A DNA stretch of 64,000 nt from Chrysomallon squamiferum (GCA_012295275.1 CM022671.1:25383822-25447821), one strand, 5' to 3'; positions 1 through 11,591 are shown, counted from the first letter of the stretch. Translations and numbers: made by a program. The notes: generated by a model not told the origin, from the sequence alone.

Positions 1-178
1 CACAATTTATTCATTTGATGTTATGTTTACTTCAATATATTTTTAAATCTAAACAGTGATGTCTACAGCTATTAGTCATTTGATTATTATTAGTTAAAGT
101 AGAATTTTATAATTGTTATTCCTAGTATCTTGAAGTATTTTATTTAATTGATAGTACAAAAGATTTCTTAAATTTCAG

Positions 179-211
179 TTTGACCACAGATGCTTTGAAC
201 CAGAAAAAGCG
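179..211 (+). other. Possible EIF3C mini-exon
   Basis: A 33-base segment lies between TTTCAG and a GTATGA donor. It is a multiple of three with no stop in phase 0 (FDHRCFEPEKA), and the next exon also starts in phase 0. In other animals this part of eIF3c is a poorly conserved acidic linker, so the protein sequence cannot confirm it. It could equally be chance splice-like sequence in the upstream intron. Bases 212-677 otherwise hold only A+T-rich intron with an ATT repeat at about 241-280. Confidence 0.25.
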
Positions 212-234
212 GTATGACTTAAAATTCATTTATT

Positions 235-279
<45 letters not shown>

Positions 280-677
280 TTGTAACTATTAATTTAGTTT
301 GGCTTTTACTGCAGTAAAATGTTTTAAGACTTCAGTTTTGTTTTAATTACAAATATTATATATAAAGAAGAATGACAAATAAAAATTCCTGTATTTTAAA
401 CCTTTTGTTCTGATAAATAATTATTATTAACTGCTAATGTTTATATAATGAATCAGCTGATTCTGTAAAAAATTTTAATATAAAATTAATACACCATTCA
501 CACTATTTTATTTAATTTTATTTTTTGATGATTATTTTAATTACAGTTTTTGATAATAAAAGAATCTTACAGAGAGGATAAGATATAATTTTTATATAGG
601 TGTAAACATATTTTTTTGTTTTAAAAGAAAAAATTTCAACAAAAGTGATATATAATATTAATAATGTTTGTTAAAAG

Positions 678-3600
678 ACTGATGGTGAACCATCATCTGA
701 AGAAGACATGGACAAACTCTGCAAATATATTTATGCTAAGGACAGTACTGACCGACTGAGAACCCGTGCCATTCTGTGTCACATTTACCATCATGCACTG
801 CACGATCGCTGGTTCCAGGCTCGGGACCTTATGTTGATGTCACATCTACAGGACTCAATTCAGCATTCAGACGTACCAACTCAGGTTGGTGTTTTGAATC
901 ATAATCAATTTGTTTAATGTTTGTTTCATCTCTGTTTATATTATAAAATAAAAATCAGATATTTTTTTTTTTTAAATTTAAACTTTGTTGAAAATTAAAA
1001 TTACTAATTGTGGTTGAAAAAAAAATAAAATAAAATAAACATGAAAAAGTAAGTTTTTAGTCTTATTTGTTCTCAGTACTAAGACTCCAAAAATGTATAA
1101 ACTGTAATCTTCTGAACATATTTTCTAATTTGAATCTGCATGTAAAAAGTAAGACGACGGTAATCTGTATGTTAGAAATAAAATAAAGATATTCTATATG
1201 ATGTTCAAGTTTTTGTTACATTGACACTGTTTTCAGATAATGTACAACAGAACGCTGGTACAGTTGGGTTTGTGTGCGTTCCGCCAGGGAATGATTCGCG
1301 ACGCACACAATGCCCTCGTTGACATACAGAGCAGCAACAGAGCTAAGGAGCTGCTTGCTCAGGTAAAATTTTGTATTTTTATCATCCTCTTTATAAGAAA
1401 TGGTTTTAGAAAATCAGTCAAAAGTGCTTTTTACACTTTTTATTATTAAAAGAAGCTCTTATTGGCATTACACTTTTATTGCTCTTTTTTGTGTTTTTAA
1501 AAGAAACATTTTTTTAAAGGTATATTTAACAATTCTTGGCAGGATTATTTATCACAGAGGAATTAATTATCATCACAAAAATTATAATGAAACAAAATAA
1601 GTTTTTACCATCATGCCCTTATGATTACAAGATTACTTGTGATTTTTTTTCATAATCCAGTGACAACATTCAGATACATAAAGAATTTTTTTTCTCATGT
1701 TTATTTGCTTGTAGAACAATTTGATATTTAATATTAAAACTTGTAACAATTAAAAATTATTTTTTATATTACAATATATGAAACAAAATCTTATCTTTTT
1801 CATTCAGGGCCTACTGCCACAGAGACAACATGAAAGAACCCCAGAACAGGAAAAAATTGAAAAACGTAGACTATTTCCTTTCCACAAACACATAAACCTT
1901 GAACTGCTGGAGTGTGTGTATCTTGTCTCTGCAATGCTGCTCGAGATTCCATACATGGCAGGTAAAATCAGCTGTTAGACAACCCAAAATACTCATTGTA
2001 ACACATGTTTATAGTATCATACACTTCATTTAGCAACTTCATCTCTAATTTGTCTTTATTCTTTATGCATACCAGTAGACCCAATATGGTGACTTGTACC
2101 AAATCTGGGGGGAAAGTGTATGCAACATAGTTTTGATGCAGGTTGAATTTAATCTGTGTCTGCCAATATGTTATGGCAGATGTGTTTATTCACTGCTTAC
2201 ATAACTTTATTTAAACAAAAGCCTTTAGTCCATACCAGGAAATATATTTTTGTTGATCCAGTTAAACAAAAGATTTAATTACAACTCTTTGCATCCAGCA
2301 TTAAGACTGTAAGTATTCTAGGGACCAGTTTATTCAATTTCTGTCATTCAAGGCAGGTTTTAGGAAGGTAAGTACTCTGTATAATCTGAAATTTAATTAC
2401 TAAATGTAATATCTTTACAGATCTTTTTATCTTTTCTGAGTTTTTTTTTTATCTTTGCATAATATATTTCAATGTATGGTAATTAATCATATTTAGTTTT
2501 TACTTTGCATACCAGTAGACCCAAAATGGTATACTTCATTATATTTTGGAGGGAAAGTGTGTGCAATATCATAGATGCATTTGAATCAAATCTGTACAAA
2601 CTAATATATAGTTTATTACATTTGAATCACTGATGACAACTCTTGCTTATTTCTGAACCATAAGACGGCTATTTTTCTGATTTTATTAATTTCTGACTTT
2701 TAAACAGGTAAGTTCTATGTTTCACACATTTAACTACTTTTTTGCTTTAGTTCCAGTAAATGGAGCTAGTTTCAGGTAATTCATTAAATGATAATGTGGT
2801 TACAAATTACTATATCACTGAATTGTATCTGGTTCTTTGACACAGTTTGTAAAATCTTTCATATTCAGTTTGGTTTTCCTTAATGCATACTTGTAGACCC
2901 AGTATTGTATTCTCTATATACTACTTCTGGGGGGAAAGTGTATGCAATATAATCCATGCAGATGGTTGTAAATTGTATCTGTCTGTTTATCATGACAAAT
3001 ATATTGATTCACTGCTGACAGTTCTTTTCCTAAATTACATCATTTATTCATAACTCAGTTATTTTTAATTATTTCAATTTACTTTTGTTAAAATAAACTA
3101 ATATATTTTCTACAAATATCTGGCCTTTATTTAAATGAATTATTTAGTTATATTGTTAAATTGTGCACATCCAGAACTCATTTTGCTGATCTTGTTGCAG
3201 TAGTTATAACAGTACAGTAATGGCAACCTGACAGATTTACAAAAAATATTACTTAGATGTAAAAAAAATGTTTAGGGTTAACTTGGCTTTTATTCAGTTT
3301 TAATTCCTAATGACTGCATATCTGTAGACCCAGAATGGTTCATACTACCATATTTGGGGGGAAAGTATATGCAATATTATAAATGCTCTGAAATCAAAAT
3401 TGTATTTGCTTTTGCTGTAATGCTAATACAGTATCTAACAGCTAACAGATTATTTTCCTTATAAAGTAACATTTTATAAATCTATAGTTCCTTTGAGAAT
3501 CCAATTTATTTTTGTTTAATTATTCTGTTTTCAAATTGAAATGTTCAGATTCTTTAAAAGTGACTTTTCAATATCAGTGATTAATTATTATATATTTACA

Positions 3601-6600
3601 ATGGATTTTTTATTATTATTATTATTATTTTTTTATTATTACCATTGTTTTATTAATTTCTTACACCTAACATCATTAATGTTCATTTTATTGTTTATTT
3701 TAAAAAGATAGAGAGAAATACTGAAAGTGTTGTGATTGTCCATTTTAGCTCATGAACTTGACATTCGACGTCGAATGATCAGCAAGAACTTCCATCACGT
3801 GATGAAAATGAGTGACAGACAGACTCTGACAGGTCCCTCCAGAGAGCATGAGGGAGCACGTAGTTTCCGCTTCCAAGGCAATGAAGATGGGAGACTGGAA
3901 AGCCTGCAAAAACTTCATCATCAATGAAAAGATGAATGCAAAGGTGATTTTGTATTTTAGGGTGTCTACAGACAGTAATAAAAAATTCCTCTTGTTAAAC
4001 TTTGAAAAAAAAACTCTTATTAAACTTTGAAAAAACCCATACATTTATGTGTATAATTGTGAAAAAACAGACATTTTTAGATATCTTGATAGATTTTTTA
4101 ATAGGAAGTATTTTAACACTTGATATTCCATTCATATGTTTGGCTTGTGTTTGTGTGTCTATGTAGATCTGTAATCACAATTTTAAAGTTGTTTCCTTTC
4201 TCATAAGAAAAGACCCAAATGTACATTTCTGTCATCTTAATTTGACAGATTGTTTCCTGATGCAGTTGCAGTGATTTAGCATTTTCCTAACTATAGATCT
4301 TACTTTTGCAGGTATGGGATCTGTTTTACCAGAAGGACAAGGTGCGAGATATGATAGTAAACAAGATACAGGAGGAGAGTTTGAGGACATACCTGTTTAC
4401 ATACAGCAGTGTTTACGACTCACTCATCATGGATCACCTCGCTGAAATGTTTGAACTGGACAAGTCTGTCGTCCACTCCATCATCAGCAAGATGATCATC
4501 AATGAAGAGCTGATGGTAAAGTCTGAGAAATAATTCTGTCAAAATCTTGTCTCTGAATTTAATTTTAAAAATGTGACTGATGATCATAACCTGTATTATA
4601 GATCAGTATATGAATCGTGATGTCATTGAAGAGCTGATGGTAAAATGTAAGAAATAATCATCATGAAAACGCCTTTCTGAATTTAATTTTAAAAATGTGA
4701 TTTCATAAATAAACTATTTTGATATGATAGTTTAAATTTCAGTCTCAGGTAGGTAATTACATTTTATATAATCTCCAATTTTTATAAAACATTCAGAATG
4801 AATTATAATAATAATAAGAATAACAGCAGTAACAACAACCAAATTAAATTTCATCATCTACAGCAGATCAACTTTGTAATTATTTTACTTGATGTACTGA
4901 TTTAAAAGAGATTTTATTACAATTACATTATGTGAATGTACTGATTTAAAAGAGGTTTTATAACAATTACATTATGTCAATGTACTGATTTAACACGGAA
5001 TGAGATAGAATGAATGTGTGGATGATTGCAGGCCTCGCTAGACCAGCCTACCCAGACAGTGAACATGCACAGGACAGAGCCAAGTCGACTGCAGTCCCTG
5101 GCTCTGCAGTTAGCAGAGAAAGTGTCCACTCTGGTGGAGAATAATGAACGCATCATGGAGATAAAACAGGGAAACTATTATTTCCCAAAACAAGTAAGTC
5201 TTTCTTCTTGGTTTTTGTTCCATTTTTTTTTTTTTTTTAATTTTTTTAAATGATGTATGTAGCTTCTGCAGTTAAGAAAAAATTACTTTAAAAAAAGTTG
5301 TGGGAAAAAAAAAAAAAATAATTTTTGAAAAAAGTTGGATTGGAAAAAGATGTTTTGAAAAAAAGTTTTAAATAAAGTTTCAGTAGAATGAATAAAATTG
5401 ATAATATTGCTGATTATTTCAAACAACAGTTGCATGGGTTGATGTTTATTGTCTTTTTGTAGTTTACATGATTTCACCCCTTTGTTTAACAATCTTTTTT
5501 ATTTTTTAATAGTTTATCAACTTTTTTTTTTTTTTTTTAATGATTTTAAACAACTAACCTTTTTTGCTTTTAGAAGTTTTGTAGTGTGCTTTGTACTTAC
5601 ATTTTTAACTGTTTATTTTTTGTTCCCTTTGACAACATAATAACATAATAAAATTTCACTGGTGACCTTAGTAATGAAAAGCTTGTTATGCATTGTTTAG
5701 AATCTGCACTTCCATTACTGTCATATATAGATAATTTTAAAAAAATTAAAAATATATAACATTAAACAATAAAACATACAAAAGGAGACTTTATTACACC
5801 ATACAAATCAATCAACATTGATAATACAAATGTAATTCGCAATATTGTAAACTTTAAATTTCAAAGGTTTGATGGTTCTCTCTTTTAAAAAGCTTAATAC
5901 CTTACTGAATTTGAGGAATTTATTCACTAAAGAAATTTCTTTAATAAGTAAAATTCTTTTCTGGAAAGATTCTTAATAAAAATATTAATAAAGAATGTCA
6001 GGCTGTTTTAATTTTACTGGTTTTATTTGGCCAGACGTGATCAAATGCATCTGTCATAGAACTAATTAATGCAGAAAAATGCCAAAACCACAGTTAGTTT
6101 CTATTTGGAAACTATTGCTGTGAAAACACTGCAGAACTCACCAAACAGTTTTGAAAATAATGGAATGAAAATTTTCCAAATGTAAATACGTGGGGAAAAA
6201 CTCTTTACACCATTTCTGCAAACAATAATATAATTCAACAAATTTTATTCAGTTACTTTTTCAAACAAAGCTTAATTTTATTTGTTTTGCGTTACGTTAA
6301 AATAGTGTTACTGTTAGAGTTCGTTTTTCTTTTTACTAACTGCATGATGACAACTCTTTTCACAGAAGCTGTGTTGTGACTGGTAAGGCTTGACACAGAT
6401 CTATATGTGGTGACTGGAATGGTGGTGGCACCTTCACTGTAATCCACAGAAATAAGCTTTAAATATCTCAAACTGATAAAAGAAAAAGAGAAAATTTTAA
6501 TCAATGTTTTATAACATCATTTAATTTTAAAATATTTAAATATTTCAATTCCAGTACTTGTTTTAGGGAAGATAAATTATGGATTTGAATTTGAATTTGA

Positions 6601-8709
6601 ATTTTAATCATTTGTGTCAAGGAAATTACAGGCACATTTCATATTTTATAATATGTTAGTGTGACGATGAATTTATTTTATTTTAACATGTACTGAGTGA
6701 ATGTTAAAATAAAGCATTTCACTAACTTGTATCGTGAAAGTTATAGTTGTGTTTTGTTATGATTAGTACTGCACTTAAGTTTGTTTGTACACTGAATTTA
6801 TCTGTCCTGTCACAGTGTAAAACTGTATAGATTAATAGTGTTTGTGATTTGATCAATTGTCAGGTGTGTACTTAAAAATATCAACGTCCAAATTTATGAT
6901 AGATATATTAGGAACAGTTTAAAGAAATAATTTAAACATGTTTTCAAAAGGAAGCTATATTAATATTTTAAAATTTCTTGTTTTGTAAATTGTCAGTTTA
7001 ATGTTTTTGGTTTCTTTGTGGTGAATGTGTAATTTAAAAACAATTGATTTTCTCTCTCTAACTGTTCTTTTACTTTTCCCTAAATAATCTGAAAAAAAGT
7101 GATTTGGTAATAATACTACACACATACATTACTTTATTTGTCACCAATCAGTCCGATAAAAATATAATCTCAGAATTCATTACTACTAGCATTAAGATCT
7201 ATTACATGACCCATAGCATTTTTGTTCAAGATATTCAACCATAATAATAAATTCACAAGTACATGGCTGAAACTGCAACTACTCTATGTAGGGTAGAATT
7301 AAAACTTGGTATTCTTCATACGCTTTCTCAGTTCCTGCATGTTTCTCTGTAATTACTTTCTTCCAAAACTTTCACTCCTTTTCCCTGTTCTTCCTCTTTT
7401 ATAATCATCATGATATATGTCAAAATCCTTGCTGCCGAGGTTTGAATATTTACCTGTCGTATATGTGTCATCGATACATAATTTGGCCGTTTGCTCTTAT
7501 TTTAATCTGATTATGCAAAAAGTTGGGTAAAAGATATTAACCTTTATCTTGCATGTTAATGTATTTTTCTGAAATGAAATCTGTGCCTTCCTTACATTTA
7601 AAGTGGATCCATATGTCAATAAAGTTAACTGTCCATTTTATTAACAAAATTACCCAAATAAATCAATAAGATAAGATCAAATAAGGTCCTGTCTACCAAT
7701 GGAAATTCTTCTGCTGTTTTTATTACCATATCATTTTTAGATGGTAAATGTAAAAAAATTATTCCACTATTTAATTATCTTGCTTTCAGAGTTTGAACTT
7801 TTGTGACAGCTGTTTATAATAGTTTATATAAATATTTGTGAATCTTCCAGTTAACAAAATAAGTACAGCGATAAACACTTTTTATGTAACAGTAAACAAA
7901 ATGCAATTATTTATTGTTGATTTATTCACTAATTCACAGATAGACATTTTGAATATATAGATCTGTGAGTGTGTACATGTGTGTGTCTTAAGAAAAAAAT
8001 AATCTTATGTGTTTTATTAAATTGTATTATATATATATATATATTGTCTTAATTTATACTTTAGTTATTATTAGATAGGTTTGCACATTTATTGTATTTA
8101 CAACAGGAAGAAGAAGAATTTTTTTTCCTAAAAAACCTATAAAATCATAAGAAATCATTGTTAGAAAAGTATGTAGCAGTAGCAAGCTGTTAATTATTAT
8201 AATTTGTTTTTCACACTGTATGTTATTGGACCTTGTGTCTTTCAGATCAACCACAGTACTATCAACAAAATCAAAGCCAAAACTGGAGTAAGTATACCTT
8301 TAGTTTTATTGTTAACATATACCTGTATTAGAAACTTAAATTTTACACTTAAATGCATGAAGGTTTGGATGTTCCTGAACTGCTCAAACCATTGGAATAG
8401 AAAAACGGTGGTAAAGTATTACTGTAACAGTTAACAACTGAAATACTCTGATAATATGTCCTTAAAATAGATCTTAATTTTTGACAGTTTACAGCAAATA
8501 TTAAAGATAAAAAATTGTGAAACCTTAAATTTTCTTGTTTTCAGAGTAAAATAGTATTAGACCTGTTCATCAAAAAAAACAACCCAAAAACATGAATTTT
8601 AATAAACTGTTTTGGAAATACATTTAAAATGTATCACTGTAATAAGGTTATTGTGTTCAGTTTAATTTTTTAAAATTACTTTCTGCAATTTTAACCTTTT
8701 TTTCTTCTT

Positions 8710-8749
<40 letters not shown>

Positions 8750-11367
8750 GCCCCTCAGATCGTGGAGATCAAGGAAGACAAGGTGGTTGGAGTAAGTATC
8801 TAATAAATTCTGCCTTCGAAATGAACAGCAAACAATCTGCAAATCAAATTTTTAATATTAAAGTTGCAAAAAAGTCCACTTCAAAATAACAGTTTCTTAC
8901 CATAAGTTTCAGATTTCAATAAAAACCAAATCAGAGCAATAATTATGATAGCTAAAAACAACAGCAACCAAAAAAAAAAAAAAATGGTTGGGAATGTAAT
9001 TAAAAAAAAAAAAAAAAAAAAAAAAATCCCTAGCAAAAAAAAAAATTGCAATACAAAAAGATGGTTGAGATAGCTGGGGGAAAATGCTCACAGAATTTTA
9101 AATATGCAAATATTACATATCTAAAATATTGATTGAAAGCTGTGTTTGCTGCTTATTTTGAAAGCCATCATTGTATTATTCTTTAGTTATTATTTTATAA
9201 TTTTTTGTTTGTTTTGTTTAGTTTTCTTCTTGTTTTGTTTTTTTTGTGTTTTTTTGTGGTTTGTTTTGTTACTGTACAGAATTTGAACAGACTGGTCATT
9301 AAGATGTATTTTTTCTCTCCCTGTCTTCACCCTGTTTTTTTATTATTAAGAAGAAATTCTCCTGCACCATTATGGAAACAAACTTTCTCTTGATTGCACA
9401 TAAAATTTCTGGATTTGTCTATTCACTTGGCCCACTGGTGTTAATTTTAAACCATTTCTTTGTTTAGATCGAGGAGAGGGGAGACAAGGGGGCTGGAGTA
9501 AGTATCACAGAGGAGAACATGCATCTTTTATTTGGTGGATTTTTAGTAAATTCTGCTTATATATGTCAGTTTGACAAGACTTGAATTTTCTTTTCTGTGT
9601 TGTGACAGTTTTTGCATGATTATTGCAGGATAAATAATTGTACGCCTTGTAAGATACCTAATATCCAGTTTTATACATTTTCTATTGCAATGACTTTGTT
9701 TGATAAATGATATGTTGATCTCTGATTTTGCAATGCAAAAGTCCAGTTTACTTTCACATATATTTTATTTAAGTTGATCTTTCGGCATACTCATCTTCAT
9801 CATCTGATGGTGATCATGTTTTGTCTGTGTTCATGTTATTCACTAGAGTTTTGTATGTATTTTTATTGTGGCTGTTGTAACACAGTGGCAGTTAGTGTTG
9901 TATTCAGCTTTACGACAAAATAATGCTCAGGTAACCATAATGCTTTTGAAACTTGTCTTCATAAACTGGTGTCACAATTATGATGGCGGCTATGCTTTTT
10001 TTAATTTATTTTATTTTTCAGTGTTGCACCTTTCATATTTTGCAAACATTTTAAGATCATTTAAAGTGCCATTGGTAGGATGGGTCTTGCTGTCAATGAC
10101 CAAATCGTTTTTCCTTCGCCCACCATTTAGACATTTTACATCTGCAGATTAATTTATCCATATAGAAATGATTATATAATAACAAATCCTCTCCAGCATC
10201 AGCATAAGAGAAAAAAATGGACACATCCAAGAAATAAAGCTGCCATATTAGATTCATGTGCTAACTGTAGCTAAAACTTTGAAAGGAGTAATCACTGAAT
10301 AATGTTTAAAAATGTCCCAATATTAATATATTAATATTGAGGCATCATTAAACATTATTCAGTTGATTGCTCATTTCAAAGTTTTGGCTACAGTTAGTAC
10401 ATGAATCTAATATGGCAGCTATTTGGCATGTTAAATTATTGTGAATTTATTGATGGCATATAAGATTGACCAGGTTTCATTTAACAGTGTTTGCCCATTG
10501 GGTCCTAATTTTAAACCATTTCTTTTAGATCGTGGAGAGGGCAGACAAGGGGGATGGAGTAAGTATAAAGACAGTGAAATCTGTTTTATAACTGTTCATA
10601 AATAATAATGTTTGATTGTTTTGCAAGTTACATTTTCACCTATTTTTGTAAGATTTGTTAAAATGTCCTTTGTCCAGATAAGAAAATGAAGGCAGAATGG
10701 AAAGTATGTAGTTTTTTTTTTTTTTTGGTTCCCCATTTGTTGTTGTATGCATTTCCATGATCATTTGCATTGGTCATTGATTTTAGAAACTGGGTGGATA
10801 GACAGATGTTTCTTATTTTGCATAATAATAACTCTTTATTCTTCAGGTTTGATGTATTGTTTTGAAATTCAGTTTATTTGACTGACATGTTTATTTTCAG
10901 ATCGGGACAGAGATCAGGATAGATGGAGCCAGAATCAGGGTTGGGGTAGGTACCTTATCGAATTAACAGTGATAAGTCTTTTTATTATTCATTTGTAAAA
11001 TTTAAAGTGTTAAAATTTTTGTTTCTTTAATAAAATGAAGTAAAACTTAGTTTAAAATAAAATGCAAAGGCTCTCTGTGATGACTGTTAGTTCAGTTTAA
11101 AAGAAGTAAATAAATGATATATATAATGATATATATTATTTGTATTTGGAATAAATCGGCACAAATTTGGATATATCATGTTTTCACTGGTTCTTCATGG
11201 CACTGTTTGTTTCTATTAGTTTTTACCTTTACATGGTTTACTGCCATCTGTTAAAAATAACTGAAAAATATTGTCCTTTAATTATTAAAGAATATTCAAA
11301 TTTATTATTTTTATTTATGTTTACAGGGCGACGAGGAAACAGGGACAACAGACAGAGGAATTACTGA
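678..11367 (+). CDS. EIF3C: Eukaryotic translation initiation factor 3 subunit C, 3' portion (12 exons)
   Basis: C-terminal part of eIF3c, a core scaffold subunit of the eIF3 complex that binds the 40S ribosome in the cytoplasm. Exons: 678-884, 1237-1362, 1808-1961, 3749-3943, 4312-4515, 5032-5193, 8246-8287, 8759-8791, 9468-9497, 10529-10558, 10901-10945, 11327-11367 (TGA stop). Recognisable family stretches include [40 protein letters not shown], the PCI-domain segment [17 protein letters not shown] and [12 protein letters not shown]. The tail is rich in Arg, Gly, Gln and Trp and ends RDNRQRNY. The 5' half lies before the window. Oddities: one extra base within 3749-3943 (GGTCCCTCCAGAGAGC where 15 bases are expected) shifts the frame, and exon 5032-5193 ends in phase 0 while 8246-8287 must be entered in phase 1, so a mini-exon or one base is missing. 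Identity is very secure; the tail structure is less so. Confidence 0.95.
2066..2124 (+). ncRNA. Intronic hairpin element, copy 1
   Basis: Closing stem TGCATAC (2066-2072) pairs with GTATGCA (2118-2124). Inside are the conserved blocks GTAGACCCA and TGGGGGGAAAGTG. An inner stem pairs CCCA (2080-2083) with TGGG (2106-2109) and TGGT with ACCA. It lies in the 1.79-kb EIF3C intron between the exons ending at 1961 and starting at 3749. I do not recognise the RNA family: no box C/D, H/ACA or tRNA signature is visible. The strand is taken from the host transcript. Confidence 0.6.
2505..2566 (+). ncRNA. Intronic hairpin element, copy 2
   Basis: Second copy in the same EIF3C intron. TTGCATAC (2505-2512) pairs with GTGTGCAA (2559-2566). 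The A-to-G change at 2561 keeps pairing as a U-G wobble with 2510. The blocks GTAGACCCA and GGGAAAGTG are kept, while the central loop differs from copy 1. Downstream flanking sequence (CAATATCATAGATGC and onward) resembles that after copies 3 and 4, so the whole unit of about 0.4 kb was duplicated. Confidence 0.6.
2884..2946 (+). ncRNA. Intronic hairpin element, copy 3
   Basis: TGCATAC (2884-2890) pairs with GTATGCA (2940-2946). The conserved blocks are TGTAGACCCAG and TCTGGGGGGAAAGTG. The loop sequence differs from the other copies, but an inner GTAT/ATAC pairing is still possible. It is followed by TATTGATTCACTGCTGACA, closely matching the sequence after copy 1. Confidence 0.6.
3315..3373 (+). 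ncRNA. Intronic hairpin element, copy 4 with compensatory stem change
   Basis: TGCATAT (3315-3321) pairs with ATATGCA (3367-3373). Compared with copies 1 and 3, the C-G pair that closes the inner end of this stem has become U-A on both sides. The inner stem is the clearest of the four: ATGGT (3335-3339) pairs with ACCAT (3347-3351), and CCCA (3329-3332) with TGGG (3355-3358). This double change is direct evidence for selection on RNA structure. Confidence 0.62.
4489..4700 (+). repeat. 124-bp tandem duplication copying an EIF3C 5' splice site
   Basis: The end of the exon at 4515 (GAAGAGCTGATG followed by GTAAAG) is repeated 124 bases downstream at 4628-4639, followed by GTAAAA. The shared tail CTGAATTTAATTTTAAAAA occurs at about 4553 and 4677. 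The second copy is therefore a decoy donor site inside the intron. Reading through from the first donor meets a stop (TAA) after a few codons, so use of the second donor would truncate the protein. Confidence 0.7.
4892..4996 (+). repeat. 43-45 bp tandem repeat, about 2.3 copies
   Basis: Copies begin ATGTACTGATTTAA at 4892, 4935 and 4980, separated by similar TTTTAT-ACAATTACATTATGT blocks. It lies in the EIF3C intron just before the exon at 5032. No function is apparent. Confidence 0.7.
5194..8245 (+). other. Long EIF3C intron with no firm feature
   Basis: About 3 kb of A+T-rich DNA with homopolymer runs and short ORFs lacking coding character. Exon phases on either side disagree by one base, so a very small exon may be hidden here. 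One splice-like candidate (CTCTTTTCACAG then a GTAAGG donor near 6378) does not fit the required phase. I see no RNA gene or transposon. Confidence 0.5.
9430..10558 (+). repeat. Duplicated mini-exon with its upstream intron flank
   Basis: Exons 9468-9497 and 10529-10558 are nearly identical (ATCG-GGAGAGGG-AGACAAGG). Each is preceded by TAATTTTAAACCATTTCTTT and an AG acceptor, so exon and flanking intron were duplicated together. Both encode RGEGRQGGW and are symmetric in phase (1-1). Exon 8759-8791 is an older relative encoding [10 protein letters not shown]. Confidence 0.8.
10238..10420. repeat. 183-bp foldback (inverted repeat) element
   Basis: The left arm starts AGCTGCCATATTAGATTCAT and the right arm ends with its reverse complement. 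Arms of about 90 bases match with roughly ten differences and meet at TAATATATTAATA with almost no loop. It sits in the EIF3C intron between the duplicated mini-exons. It resembles a MITE-like foldback element. No clear target-site duplication is visible. Confidence 0.8.
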
Positions 11368-11585
11368 TCTCAGCAGAATTACCTTGACCTTCACATACAT
11401 GCTTGTTGTATTAGTACTACAATAACATTTTTGTTCTTTGTGAATCAGTCACAATCAAGTCTGACTTATTTTGGAAATGTTTGTAATTTAAATTATGGTG
11501 TACAGATAAAATAACAAACTTTTTTTTTTCCTGCATTAAATTTTGCTCTTTTGTCAAGTAATCTGGTTTTCAGTTGCTTACGTTT

Positions 11586-11591
11586 AATAAA
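11586..11591 (+). terminator. EIF3C polyadenylation signal
   Basis: AATAAA about 220 bases after the EIF3C stop codon. The 3'UTR between is A+T-rich with T runs. The next gene, RPL6, converges from the other strand, and 11600-12400 holds no visible gene. Confidence 0.6.

Noticed and set aside
2066-3373. The EIF3C hairpins as box C/D or H/ACA snoRNAs or tRNAs
   Set aside because: No RTGATGA/CTGA pair, no ANANNA/ACA boxes in the right places, and no tRNA A/B boxes.
2066-3373. The four-copy hairpin array as a CRISPR array
   Set aside because: Spacing of about 0.4 kb, diverged repeats, and a eukaryotic intronic setting.
3745-4044. 99-residue minus-strand frame
   Set aside because: Overlaps a conserved EIF3C exon on the plus strand and shows no domain.
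6301-6400. Possible EIF3C micro-exon (17 bases between CTTTTCACAG and a GTAAGG donor)
   Set aside because: Splice-site quality is good but 17 bases does not resolve the phase gap, and the encoded residues do not resemble the tail.
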